Assembly (NCBI GenBank): GCA_019244185.1
Contig: JAFATB010000005.1
Span: 62,001-126,000, forward strand
DNA: 64,000 bases
Origin: Acidobacteriota bacterium
Lineage (GTDB): Bacteria > Acidobacteriota > Thermoanaerobaculia > Gp7-AA8
Direction: 5' to 3'
In this document: positions 15,692 through 24,375 of the stretch, in pieces
How positions within the stretch are numbered: position 1 is the first letter of the stretch
Layout: each line of letters opens with the position of its first letter
Made by a program: the position numbers and the translations under genes
The notes under the pieces: generated by a model
Told to the model about the DNA's origin: nothing
Seen by the model: the letters and a program-made list of their open reading frames with translations, nothing else
Databases searched by the model: none

Positions 15692-17113
15692 CTACCGCCG
15701 CCTGCGCCGCCGCCGCTTGACCGTGCCCTGCTCCGCTTCCTCCTGCGCGCGCTTGACGCGCACGGCAAACGCCTGCCACTGGCGGAAGACGTCGACGTAG
15801 CGTCCGGACGAGAGGGCGTAGAGCTCAAGCAGCGCGAGCGCGTCGTTGAACGGCTCGCGGTAGACGGCGCGGAATTGCGAGCGGCGGTCGGTGGGCGGCT
15901 CGAGCAAGCGCCAAAGCGTTTCGAGCGCCTGTTCGATCTGATGGCGCGTGCCGGCGGCGAGCGACATGCGCGCGCAGAGCGGCTGCGTGAGGTCGCGGAT
16001 GAAGGTGATCACGTCGCCCATACGCATCCGCGAATCGCGCCGCTGCTCCTCGCGCTCGATCTCGTCGATGACCCACGGCAGCATCAGCACCGCGAGCAGC
16101 ACCGCGTCGGAGATCTTCCGCCCCGCCTGCACGGTGCGGTCGAGCACTTCGAGCATCTTCCAGAAATACGCCGCGTGATCGTCGCGGATGGCGGTGTAGA
16201 TTTCCGGCAGCAGCGGCTGCAGGAGCGCGGTATCGACCATGAGGCGGATCGCGCCGCGCGACCAGCCGCGGCGCAGCAGTTCGAGGATCTCTTCGGACAC
16301 GCGCGGCGGCGAGGCCTTCAGGATCTCGTTGCGATGCCGGAGGATGCCTTCGTACGTCTTCTGCTCGATCTCGAACCCGAGGCGCGAGGCGAACTCGATC
16401 GCGCGCATCATGCGAACGGGGTCTTCGCGGAAGCGCAGATCGGGATCGCCGATGACGCGCACGCGCCCTTCCGCGAGATCCTCGAGGCCGCCGACGTAGT
16501 CGATCACCGAGAAATCGGCGATGTTGTAGAAGAGCGCGTTGATCGTGAAGTCGCGGCGCCGCGCGTCCTGCAGCGGCGAGCCGAACGTGTTGTCGTCGGT
16601 GATGAGGAAGTCTTCCGACTCCACGTCCGCGACGGTCCGTTCCGGCTCGCGGCGGAACGTCGCCACTTCGACGACCTGGTCCTGAAAGATGATGTGCACG
16701 AGGCGGAAGCGGCGGCCGATGATGCGGCTGTTGCGGAAGAGGCGCCGCACTTCCGCCGGATGCGCGTCGGTGACGACGTCGAAGTCCTTCGGCGTGCGGT
16801 CCATGAGCAGATCGCGCACGCTGCCGCCGCAGAGATACGCGCGGTAGCCGCTGCGATGCAGGCGGTAGAGCACCTTGAGCACGTTCTCCGGGATGCTGCG
16901 GCGCGAGATCGGATGCGCGCTGCGGTCGATGACGTTCGCGTCGAGAACGTGATTCGCGTCAGCAGCCACGGCGGCGGCCCCGGCGGCAGCATCGGCCGCA
17001 TTCGATGGCGGATCGGCCACGGCATCCGGCGCCGCGGCGGTCGCCTGCGTCTCGCTCGTCTCGTTCACATCCGCCGGCGGCGTCTCCGCCGCGCCACCGT
17101 TACTCGTTTCCAT
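15692..17113 (-). CDS. pcnB: Poly(A) polymerase I / CCA-adding-type nucleotidyltransferase (PcnB-like)
   Basis: A 473-residue RNA nucleotidyltransferase. An Ala/Pro-rich, low-complexity region (about residues 1-55) precedes the catalytic head: LCGGSVRDLLMDRTPKDFDV (the DxD is in DFDV), FRLVHIIFQDQVVEVATFRR, then the RRDFTINALFYN and FREDPVRMMRAIEFASRLGF motifs shared by PcnB and CCA enzymes. The C-terminus ends in a run of arginines (VKRRRRRRRR) that could bind RNA. It may polyadenylate RNA for decay or repair tRNA ends; the two roles cannot be separated here. It overlaps lepB by 14 bp. Confidence 0.9.
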   Translation of the reverse strand: METSNGGAAETPPADVNETSETQATAAAPDAVADPPSNAADAAAGAAAVAADANHVLDANVIDRSAHPISRRSIPENVLKVLYRLHRSGYRAYLCGGSVRDLLMDRTPKDFDVVTDAHPAEVRRLFRNSRIIGRRFRLVHIIFQDQVVEVATFRREPERTVADVESEDFLITDDNTFGSPLQDARRRDFTINALFYNIADFSVIDYVGGLEDLAEGRVRVIGDPDLRFREDPVRMMRAIEFASRLGFEIEQKTYEGILRHRNEILKASPPRVSEEILELLRRGWSRGAIRLMVDTALLQPLLPEIYTAIRDDHAAYFWKMLEVLDRTVQAGRKISDAVLLAVLMLPWVIDEIEREEQRRDSRMRMGDVITFIRDLTQPLCARMSLAAGTRHQIEQALETLWRLLEPPTDRRSQFRAVYREPFNDALALLELYALSSGRYVDVFRQWQAFAVRVKRAQEEAEQGTVKRRRRRRR

Positions 17114-17861
17114 AGGCACTGATGCCGGGCGTGTAGTGATACTTGCTGTCGACGACGAAGAACGTCCGCTTCCAGCGGGTCTCGTCGAAGAAATGCAGCA
17201 GCACGTTCGTCAGCTCTTTCGCGCGCTCGGAAGGCGGGCTGCCCTGCGGCGGCGGCTCGCGCTCGAACGACCAGTAGACCATGAACGCGCGGCCCTTGAT
17301 GAGCGAGCGCGGCACCGTGCCCCAGTAGCGCGAGTCGCTGGAGCGGTCGCGGTTGTCGCCCATCGCGAAGTACTGCCCCGGCGGTACGGTGACCGGCCCG
17401 AACTGATCGCGCGAGCGGTACGGCTCGGGCAGCGCCGGCTGATCGGGATAGATCTGCGGATCGTCGTGGACGACGTACGGCTCGACGAGCGGCTTTCCGT
17501 TGATCGAGACGACCTTGTCGCGCACGGTCACGACGTCGCCCGGCATGCCGATCACGCGTTTCACGAAGTCGGTGTCGGGATCGAGCGGATAGCGGAAGAC
17601 GATGATGTCGCCGCGGCGCACGTCGCGCAGCGGAAAGATTCCGGAGAGCAGGCTCTCGCCTTTCGGCCCGTAGATGAACTTGTTGACGATGATGTGGTCG
17701 CCGACTTTCAGGTTGTCTTCCATCGATCCGGTCGGGATCTTGAACGCCTGGAAGACGAAGATGCGCGCGAAGTTGACGAAGATGAGGGCGATGAGGAGTG
17801 CTTCGTAATATTCGCGGACCGTCGATTTTCGGGCCGGCGACTGCTCAGCGGCGGCTGCCAT
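17100..17861 (-). CDS. lepB: Signal peptidase I (LepB)
   Basis: A 253-residue S26 signal peptidase. One membrane segment near residues 20-36 precedes the catalytic Ser in IPTGSMEDNL. The Lys lies in the DFVKRVIGMPGD region, and box E is GDNRDRSSDSRYWG. It cleaves signal peptides of exported proteins at the periplasmic face of the membrane, which suits a genome with many secreted peptidases. A weak AAGGGG ribosome-binding site precedes ATG 17861. The start overlaps the upstream gene by 17 bp. Confidence 0.95.
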   Translation of the reverse strand: MAAAAEQSPARKSTVREYYEALLIALIFVNFARIFVFQAFKIPTGSMEDNLKVGDHIIVNKFIYGPKGESLLSGIFPLRDVRRGDIIVFRYPLDPDTDFVKRVIGMPGDVVTVRDKVVSINGKPLVEPYVVHDDPQIYPDQPALPEPYRSRDQFGPVTVPPGQYFAMGDNRDRSSDSRYWGTVPRSLIKGRAFMVYWSFEREPPPQGSPPSERAKELTNVLLHFFDETRWKRTFFVVDSKYHYTPGISAYGNE

Positions 17862-18897
17862 TCGTGGAGCGGTTCCCCTTCAACTGATCTGCGATGAAGC
17901 CAGCGGCAAACGATTGTACGACACCGGGCGGGACGGCCACGACGCGCGTCTCCCGCCGATAGCGTCCGGCCGGCAGCTTCGCATCGCCCACGATGCTCCT
18001 CGTTGCGTTCGGCGCGCTGCCGCCAACGAGGTACACGCGTCCGCCGTCGATCCACGGAACCTCGTGCACGGCCTTCCACAGCGCGTCGTCCGCGTTCTTC
18101 GCGATCACGAGCGCCACGCGCGCATTGCGCAGGAGCGCGCCGCGCGCGTCGTTCCAGCGGTAGAGATCGTCATCGAGCCAGACCACGAGCGGCAGCTTCT
18201 CGTCGTAGCGCAGGTCCAGCGGACGGAGGATGATCGCGCCGGCGGCGAACGGCTGCACGTCGACATCCAGCCGTACGGCAGGCGAGATGTCGATCCGCCG
18301 TGCCTCCCCGCCGTATTTCATCGATTCCACCCGCTCCGACGCGTCCGGCGTCGACCAGATTACCGAGTAGCGCTCGCCCGCGTCGTCCCACGTCACCGTA
18401 CGCACGCGGCCGAACGGAAAGTCGTTCGCCGTCATCGCCGAGGTCGGGATGTGCACCGTGCGCACGATGTCGCCCGACTTCGCGCGGATGACGTAGCTCG
18501 CCTTGTTGCCGCGCGGCGCCCATTCCACGCCGACTTCATCGACCGGCTCCGGCGGCACCCAGTTGATCTTGCCGCCGTCCGTCGAGACGAGGCCGATGTC
18601 GAAATTGTCGCGGCGTTTCGCCGAGAACACGACCTCGCCGCGCGCCTCGGACACGTCGAACGAATCGATGTCGATGAACGGATCGGTGAGCGGCTTGTCG
18701 CCGTTCATGAGGCGCGGCCGGATCGGATTGCGCTGGATGCGCACCGCGCCCGTCGTCTTCGGCTCCGCCGCCGGCATCGTCGCCGCGTGCGGCACGCTGA
18801 GCCACGCGTCGGGGATGCGCGTCGTGGACGGCGCGCCGCCGGCGAGCACCGGCAGCGCAGCCATCGTCAGCGCGAACCGCAGCGCGAGCCGCCGCAT
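17845..18897 (-). CDS. Exported beta-propeller-like protein of unknown function
   Basis: A 350-residue protein with a signal peptide (MRRLALRFALTMAALPVLAG). It has short repeats resembling TolB/PD40 blades (FDIGLVSTDGGKINWVPP; VTWDDAGERYSVIWSTPD) and a C-terminal part with DLRYDEKLPLVVWLDDD that recalls the propeller-to-hydrolase junction of prolyl oligopeptidase-like proteins. A GxSxG-like nucleophile elbow is not visible (VGGSAPNA at best), so catalysis is doubtful. It lies 10 bp downstream of the P5C dehydrogenase gene and overlaps lepB. Confidence 0.6.
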   Translation of the reverse strand: MRRLALRFALTMAALPVLAGGAPSTTRIPDAWLSVPHAATMPAAEPKTTGAVRIQRNPIRPRLMNGDKPLTDPFIDIDSFDVSEARGEVVFSAKRRDNFDIGLVSTDGGKINWVPPEPVDEVGVEWAPRGNKASYVIRAKSGDIVRTVHIPTSAMTANDFPFGRVRTVTWDDAGERYSVIWSTPDASERVESMKYGGEARRIDISPAVRLDVDVQPFAAGAIILRPLDLRYDEKLPLVVWLDDDLYRWNDARGALLRNARVALVIAKNADDALWKAVHEVPWIDGGRVYLVGGSAPNATRSIVGDAKLPAGRYRRETRVVAVPPGVVQSFAAGFIADQLKGNRSTNGSRR

Positions 18898-18907
18898 CGG
18901 AGTCGCG

Positions 18908-20500
18908 TCAGAAACCCTTCGCGTCGCGCACCACCTTCGGCTGCGCGCCGACTTTCCGCGAGATCGCCTTCGCCTGCAGGAACAGGCCGAGGTAATCGCG
19001 GCCGCCGGCTTTCGAATCGGTGCCCGACATGTTGAAGCCGCCGAACGGATGCACGCCGACGAGCGCGCCGGTGCACTTGCGATTCAGATAGAGATTGCCG
19101 ACGAAGAACTCCTCGCGCGCGCGCTCGAGCTTCTCCTCGTTGTCGGTGAAGACCGCGCCGGTGAGCCCGTACTGCGAGTCGTTGGCGATGCGCAGCGCAT
19201 CGTCGAAGTCCTTCGCTTTGATCACCGCGAGCACGGGGCCGAAGATCTCTTCCTGCGCGATCGTCGAGTCGGGCGACACGGGACCGATCACGGTCGGCTG
19301 GATGAAGAAGCCTTCCTTGCCGTCGACGTCGCCGCCGGCGAGCACGTCGCCTTCCTTCTTCCCCTTCTCGATGTACTCGCTGATCGTCTTGAACGCCTTC
19401 TTGCCGACGACGGGACCGAGGTGCACGTCGTCCTGCGCCGGATCGCCGATGCGCAGCTTCTTCGTCTTCTCGACGATCATCGGCACGATCTCGTCGAAGA
19501 CCGCCTCGTCGATGATGACGCGCGAGCAGGCGGAGCACTTCTGTCCCTGGAAGCCGAACGCCGACGCCACGACCGCGGCCGCGGCCTCGTCGAGGTTCTT
19601 CGTCTCGCGGTCGATGATGATCGCGTCCTTGCCGCCCATCTCGGCGACGACGCGCTTGATCCACAGCTGGCCCTCGCGATGCTTGGCCGCCTGTTCGTTG
19701 ATGTGCAGGCCGACCTGCTTCGAGCCGGTGAAGGAGATGAAGCGGATGCGCGGATGCTGGATCAGCGGATCGCCGACCTCGGCCCCGCCGCCGCTCACGA
19801 AGTTCACGACGCCCGCCGGCATCTCCGCTTCCTCGAGCAGCGCGAAGAAGCGATACGCGATCCACGGCGAGTCCGACGACGGCTTGAGGATGACGCAGTT
19901 GCCCGCGCCGATCGCGGCCGTGGTCATGCCCGCCATGATCGCCAGCGGGAAGTTCCACGGCGGAATCACGGCGCCGACGCCGAGCGGAATGTAGACGAGA
20001 TGGTTGTCTTCCGATTCGATCTTCGTGATCGGCTGTTCGCCTTTGTAGCGATACGCCTCTCGCGCGTAGAACTCGAGGAAGTCGATCGCTTCCGCCGTAT
20101 CGGCGTCCGCTTCCGCCCACGTCTTGCCGACTTCGAGCACCATCGTCGCGGAGAACTCGTGCTTGCGCTCGCGCAGCAGCGCGGCGGCGCGCAGCAAGAG
20201 GCCGGCGTGCGTGTCGACCGGCTGCCGTTTCCACGACTCGAACGCGGTCCACGCGGCGTCGAGCGCCTGCTCGACGTGCTTGGCGTTGCCGGACGAAAAC
20301 TTGCCGAGGACCTCGTCCTTGCGCGCGGGGTTGATCGAGTCGAACGTGCCGAGTCCCGTGATGCGCTCGCCGCCGATCACCAGCGGGTACGTGCGGCCGA
20401 TCTCGCCGCGCACTTTGGCGATGGCGGCCTCCATCGCGGACTTGTGCTCGGGCTTGGAGAAATCGGTGAGGGGCTCGTTCCGGAACTCGGGAAGGGACAT
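18908..20500 (-). CDS. pruA: 1-pyrroline-5-carboxylate dehydrogenase (L-glutamate gamma-semialdehyde dehydrogenase)
   Basis: A 530-residue NAD-dependent aldehyde dehydrogenase of the RocA/PutA-C type, the last step of proline catabolism to glutamate. Key segments are the N-terminal YPLVIGGERITGLGTF, IPPWNFPLAI, FTGSKQVGLHI, VAEMGGKDAIIID (general-base Glu region) and GFQGQKCSACSRVI (catalytic Cys). The C-terminus has HPFGGFNMSGTDSKAGG, the family end motif. Length is typical of the mono-functional enzyme. A GAAAGGA ribosome-binding site precedes ATG 20500. Proline dehydrogenase is not in the window. Suits growth on peptides. Confidence 0.93.
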   Translation of the reverse strand: MSLPEFRNEPLTDFSKPEHKSAMEAAIAKVRGEIGRTYPLVIGGERITGLGTFDSINPARKDEVLGKFSSGNAKHVEQALDAAWTAFESWKRQPVDTHAGLLLRAAALLRERKHEFSATMVLEVGKTWAEADADTAEAIDFLEFYAREAYRYKGEQPITKIESEDNHLVYIPLGVGAVIPPWNFPLAIMAGMTTAAIGAGNCVILKPSSDSPWIAYRFFALLEEAEMPAGVVNFVSGGGAEVGDPLIQHPRIRFISFTGSKQVGLHINEQAAKHREGQLWIKRVVAEMGGKDAIIIDRETKNLDEAAAAVVASAFGFQGQKCSACSRVIIDEAVFDEIVPMIVEKTKKLRIGDPAQDDVHLGPVVGKKAFKTISEYIEKGKKEGDVLAGGDVDGKEGFFIQPTVIGPVSPDSTIAQEEIFGPVLAVIKAKDFDDALRIANDSQYGLTGAVFTDNEEKLERAREEFFVGNLYLNRKCTGALVGVHPFGGFNMSGTDSKAGGRDYLGLFLQAKAISRKVGAQPKVVRDAKGF

Positions 20501-20546
20501 CGGATTTCCTTTCAGGCGCTCGTGTTGCTACAAGAGAGCGCGGCGC

Positions 20547-21287
20547 ATGTTATCGAAATCACTTCTGAGAGCAACCATCCTCGGATTGGCCCCGTTCGCC
20601 GGCGTTTTGTTTGCCAGCGGATGCTCGCACCTCATCCGCACGCCGTGGCGCAACGAGCCGATCCGCAACGAGGTGAACCTCGCGTTCACGCTGGAGCGGA
20701 ACCTGATCCGGCTGCCGTCGATCCGTATCGACAATCACGACGGCCGTTTCATTCTCGGCACCGCGTCGCAGCGCACGATCGTCGACGCGAGCTTCCCGCT
20801 GACGGCGAGCTCCGCGCACGCGCTCGAGATGGGCGACCGCGAGACCGTGCGCATCGACCCGCGGCGCATCGACCTCGCCGGCGCCGCGGACGGCATCGTC
20901 GGGGTCGAGGCGTGGAGCGCGCACGCGATCACCATCGATTACCACGTCGGCGTCGTCACGTATCAAAAGGACGGCATCCATCCCGCGTACATGCAGCTCT
21001 ACTCGTTCAGCGGCGAGCCGATGATCAACCTCAACGTCGATGGCCAGACGCTCTCCGCGATCGTCGACACGACCGTGCCGGATACTCTGCTCCTCCCCGG
21101 CGCGAACGGCACGCGCGGGCGTGCGCATGTCGTCGTCGGCACGACCGACTTCGGCGCGATCGACGTCGGCTACGCGAACGTGGCCCGGCCGCGCGTCGGC
21201 AACCGGCTACTGTCGCGCTTCCTCGTGTCGATCGACTACGGCCGGCGCGTCGTCGGGCTGTGGCGCGATCCGCGGATTCCGCTGTAG
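20547..21287 (+). CDS. Lipoprotein with a degenerate retropepsin-like fold
   Basis: A 246-residue protein with a lipobox (LFASGC, residues 21-26). Two hydrophobic-Asp-Thr elements (DNHDGRFILGTAS and AIVDTTVPDTLLLPG) sit in contexts like the DTG loops of aspartyl-protease-like bacterial proteins, but neither is a clean DTG, so peptidase activity is doubtful. Probably membrane-anchored outside the cytoplasm. It is divergent from the P5C dehydrogenase gene and leads to the outer-membrane protein gene 18 bp downstream. Confidence 0.6.
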   Translation: MLSKSLLRATILGLAPFAGVLFASGCSHLIRTPWRNEPIRNEVNLAFTLERNLIRLPSIRIDNHDGRFILGTASQRTIVDASFPLTASSAHALEMGDRETVRIDPRRIDLAGAADGIVGVEAWSAHAITIDYHVGVVTYQKDGIHPAYMQLYSFSGEPMINLNVDGQTLSAIVDTTVPDTLLLPGANGTRGRAHVVVGTTDFGAIDVGYANVARPRVGNRLLSRFLVSIDYGRRVVGLWRDPRIPL

Positions 21288-21293
21288 ACGGCG

Positions 21294-21299
21294 GATAAT
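21294..21299 (+). promoter_or_regulatory. -10 box GATAAT placed for a leaderless mRNA
   Basis: GATAAT ends 6 nt before the ATG at 21306, in the 18-bp gap behind the preceding gene. It could start an independent leaderless transcript. Confidence 0.4.
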
Positions 21300-21305
21300 C
21301 ACGCG

Positions 21306-22529
21306 ATGCGCGTGTTGCCGTTCGTGCTCGCCGTCGCCGCCGCGGTGCCGTCGTTCGCACAATCGTCGTCGTTGCACTTCGACGGCTACGCCGCCGCGCA
21401 GACCGTGAACGCGACCGGCCCCGAGTCGTGGCGCACGGGCGACTTCGGACGGCTCGACGCCGGCGCCGCGCGCGACCGCGTCTTCGGCGTCGCGCAGCTC
21501 GGCGGCGACTGGGCGCCTGCGAAATGGTTCGACGTGCACGCCAGCGGCGCCGCGCGCCGCGATCCTGATGACTACCGCGGCGACGACGCCGGACTCGTCG
21601 AGGCGTACGCCGATCTGCGCGCGACGTTCACGAACGACGAGCTGCAGTTGCGCGCGGGGCAGTTCTTCCTGCCCACGTCGCGCGAGAACATCGATCCGTT
21701 GTGGACGTCTCCGTACACGATTCACTTCTCCGCGCTCAACAGCTGGATCGGCGAGGAAGTGCGGCCGCGTGGCCTCGACCTGCAGTGGCGGCATACGCTG
21801 CAGAACGGCGCGAGCCTCACCGCGGCCGCCACGGCGTTCCGCGACAACGACACCATGGGCGCGCTGCTCGCGTGGCGCGGCTGGAGCGTCGGCTCGCGGC
21901 TCTCGACGTGGAACGACGTCCTCCCGCTGCCTCCGGTCAACGTGTTGACCACCTCGTTCCCCGCGCAGCGCGACGACGGCACCGTGCCGCTCGAGCGCGA
22001 CCTCGACGGCCGCACCGGCTACTCCGCGCGCGTCCGCTACTCCGTGCCGCAACGCGCGCTCGTGCAGTTCACGATGCTCGACAACAAAGGCGACCGCGAG
22101 CTCTATCGCGGCGAGTACGCGTGGCGCACGAAGTTCCAGCTCGCCGGCGTGCAGCTCGGCGATCCCGACGCGTACTCGTTCGCCGCCGAGTACATGACCG
22201 GCTCGACCGGCATGGGCACCGCGCCGCGCTTCGTGCAGGCGGACTTCCGCGCCGCGTACGCGCTGCTGTCGGAGAAGCGCGGGCGCAGCCGCTGGACCGT
22301 GCGCTACGACCTCTTTCGCGTGACGGACGAAGACCACTCCGCCGCCGGCTCGAACGAGGACAGCGGCCGCTCGTGGACGCTCGCCTATTTCCTCGATCTC
22401 TCCAAAGCATTGCGCGCCGGCGGCGAATACACGCAGGTCGTCGCGAAGCGCCCCGCGGCGCAGGAGTCGGGCTTCGACGAAAGCCAGAACGGACGCGAGG
22501 TGACGCTGGAGCTGCGCTACCGCTTCTGA
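21306..22529 (+). CDS. Outer-membrane beta-barrel protein (porin-like)
   Basis: A 407-residue protein with a signal peptide ending SFAQ. The mature part consists of alternating amphipathic strands (WFDVHASGAARRD, LVEAYADLRATF, ELQLRAGQFFLP, GYSARVRYSVP) and ends with VTLELRYRF. The terminal Phe is the hallmark of BAM-assembled barrels. It is about the size of a 16-18-strand porin. Substrate unknown. It proves a Gram-negative envelope. Confidence 0.75.
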   Translation: MRVLPFVLAVAAAVPSFAQSSSLHFDGYAAAQTVNATGPESWRTGDFGRLDAGAARDRVFGVAQLGGDWAPAKWFDVHASGAARRDPDDYRGDDAGLVEAYADLRATFTNDELQLRAGQFFLPTSRENIDPLWTSPYTIHFSALNSWIGEEVRPRGLDLQWRHTLQNGASLTAAATAFRDNDTMGALLAWRGWSVGSRLSTWNDVLPLPPVNVLTTSFPAQRDDGTVPLERDLDGRTGYSARVRYSVPQRALVQFTMLDNKGDRELYRGEYAWRTKFQLAGVQLGDPDAYSFAAEYMTGSTGMGTAPRFVQADFRAAYALLSEKRGRSRWTVRYDLFRVTDEDHSAAGSNEDSGRSWTLAYFLDLSKALRAGGEYTQVVAKRPAAQESGFDESQNGREVTLELRYRF

Positions 22530-22548
22530 CAACCGGCACGTTGCAGGC

Positions 22549-24192
22549 ATGCACCGTTCCGCGATGCGCGTCGCCCTCTTCACTCTGCTCGCTCTCACCT
22601 GCGCCCAGGCGCCCGTCGAACAATCGCATCGTTCCGCAACGCGAGCTCCCGCCATGCACACCGACTACGACGTCATCATCCGCGGCGGCGACGTGCTCGA
22701 CGGCAGCGGCGCGCCACGCGTCCGCGCCGACGTCGGCATCCGCGGCGACACCATCGCGATCGTCGGCGATTTGTCGCACGCGACCGCGAAGACGACGCTC
22801 GACGCGCGCGGCAAGGTCGTCGCTCCCGGCTTCATCGATCTCCTCGGCAATTCGCAGTCGGCCGTGCTCATCGATCCGAAGCTCGAGGGAAAAATCCGGC
22901 AGGGCGTCACGACGGAAGTCACGGGAGAAGGACTCTCGCCCGGCCCGCTCAGCGAAGCGATGGCCGCGGAGATGGAGCGCACGAAGCCGCGCGGCTGGCC
23001 GCCGGTGACGTGGCGCACCCTCGGCGACTTCATGCGCGTCGTCGAGAAGCGCGGTTCCGCGCTCAACTTCGCGTTCTACATCGGTGCGCGCAATCCGCGC
23101 GAGATGGTCCTCGGCGACGCCGACCGCGCACCCACGCCCGACGAGCTGCGCCGCATGCAGCAGATCGTCGAACAGGCCGTGCGCGACGGCGCGGTCGGTC
23201 TCGCCAGCGCGCTCATTTATCCGCCGGGACGCTTCGCGACGACCGAGGAGCTGGTCGCACTCGCGAAACCCGCGGGCGCGTACTGGACGCATCTGCGCAA
23301 CGAGTCCGATCACATCGACGCCGCCATCGACGAGGCGATCCGCATCGGACGTGAGGCGCACGTCCCCGTCAACATCTTCCACCTCAAGATCGGCGGGCAG
23401 AAGAACTGGGGACGCATGCCGCGGGTCGTCGCGAAGATCGAGGCCGCGCGGAAAAACGGCGTCGACATCGCCGCGAACATGTATCCGTTCACCGCCACGT
23501 CGACGGAGCTGCTGTCGATCGTGCCCGCGTGGGCCGTCGAAGGCGGCTATCTCAAATTCCTCGAACGCCTGCGCGATCCCGCGACGCGCGCGAAGATCGC
23601 GGACGAGCTGCGCGCCGGACGCCTGCGCGAAGGCGGCGCGTCGACGATCGCCGTGCGCGGCGCGGCCACGAAACGCCTCGACGCCATCGCGCGCGAGCTG
23701 CACGTCGATCCCGCCGAAGCGACGCTGCGGCTCTTCGAACAGAACGCGAAGTCGCCGATCGCGATCTTCTTCTCGCTCAGCGAAGACGACGTGCGCGTCG
23801 TCGTGCAACAGCCGTGGGTCGCGTTCGGCTCCGACTCCGGCGCCGTCGTCACCCGCGACGAAGGCGCGCACCCTCGCGCGTACGGCACCTTCGCCCGCAT
23901 CCTCGGCCATTACGTCCGTGACGAGAAGCTGCTCACGCTGGAAGAGGCCGTGCGGCGCATGACGTCGTTCGCCGCGTCGCGCGCGAAGCTCGCCGATCGC
24001 GGTTTCCTGCGCGCCGGGATGAAGGCGGACGTCGTCGTCTTCGATCCCGCGACCGTGCGCGACGTGGCGACGTACGAAGACCCGCATCACTTCGCGGAAG
24101 GCGTCGCGGACGTCGTCGTCAACGGCACGCCCGTGCTGCGCGACGGCGCGATGACCGGCGCGCTGCCCGGACGCATCCTGCGCAAACCGTGA
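22549..24192 (+). CDS. D-aminoacylase-like amidohydrolase lacking the HxH metal motif, exported
   Basis: A 547-residue protein with a signal sequence (MRVALFTLLALTCAQA, from the second ATG at 22564). The rest aligns with N-acyl-D-amino-acid deacylases: YDVIIRGGDVLDGSG, ARGKVVAPGFID, GVTTEVTGEG, the WTHLRNES and NIFHLKIGG segments, FGSDSGAVVTRDEGAHPRAYG. The usual PGFIDxHxH metal site reads PGFIDLLGNSQ, so two His ligands are absent. I recall a subfamily of D-aminoacylase relatives with this change, so the gene is not necessarily dead. Peptidoglycan or D-peptide turnover is possible. A strong terminator follows. Confidence 0.85.
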   Translation: MHRSAMRVALFTLLALTCAQAPVEQSHRSATRAPAMHTDYDVIIRGGDVLDGSGAPRVRADVGIRGDTIAIVGDLSHATAKTTLDARGKVVAPGFIDLLGNSQSAVLIDPKLEGKIRQGVTTEVTGEGLSPGPLSEAMAAEMERTKPRGWPPVTWRTLGDFMRVVEKRGSALNFAFYIGARNPREMVLGDADRAPTPDELRRMQQIVEQAVRDGAVGLASALIYPPGRFATTEELVALAKPAGAYWTHLRNESDHIDAAIDEAIRIGREAHVPVNIFHLKIGGQKNWGRMPRVVAKIEAARKNGVDIAANMYPFTATSTELLSIVPAWAVEGGYLKFLERLRDPATRAKIADELRAGRLREGGASTIAVRGAATKRLDAIARELHVDPAEATLRLFEQNAKSPIAIFFSLSEDDVRVVVQQPWVAFGSDSGAVVTRDEGAHPRAYGTFARILGHYVRDEKLLTLEEAVRRMTSFAASRAKLADRGFLRAGMKADVVVFDPATVRDVATYEDPHHFAEGVADVVVNGTPVLRDGAMTGALPGRILRKP

Positions 24193-24199
24193 CGTGTCG

Positions 24200-24230
24200 G
24201 GAGAAGCAGACCCGCGCTGTCTGCTTCTCC
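24200..24230 (+). terminator. Hairpin terminator after the D-aminoacylase-like gene
   Basis: A perfect 12-bp inverted repeat (GGAGAAGCAGAC / GTCTGCTTCTCC) with a 7-nt loop starts 8 bp after the stop codon. No T-run follows, so termination might be Rho-assisted or the hairpin may stabilise the 3' end. Confidence 0.55.
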
Positions 24231-24375
24231 GAACGGTGCGCGCCTCGGTGGGTACATCGACAGACCGCACGAACGCGCGTCATCTCGCAAACAGCAAACG
24301 ACTTATCGCGATGCACGCGCGTGAGCGATCTCTCGCGCGCGGCGGCCTTCCCCCTGCACTCCTGCATGCCCCGAC

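Noticed and set aside
17912..17918. TACAAT on the minus strand upstream of lepB as a leaderless promoter
   Set aside because: It lies about 50 bp before the ATG, inside the upstream gene, and lepB has its own ribosome-binding site in an overlapping operon.
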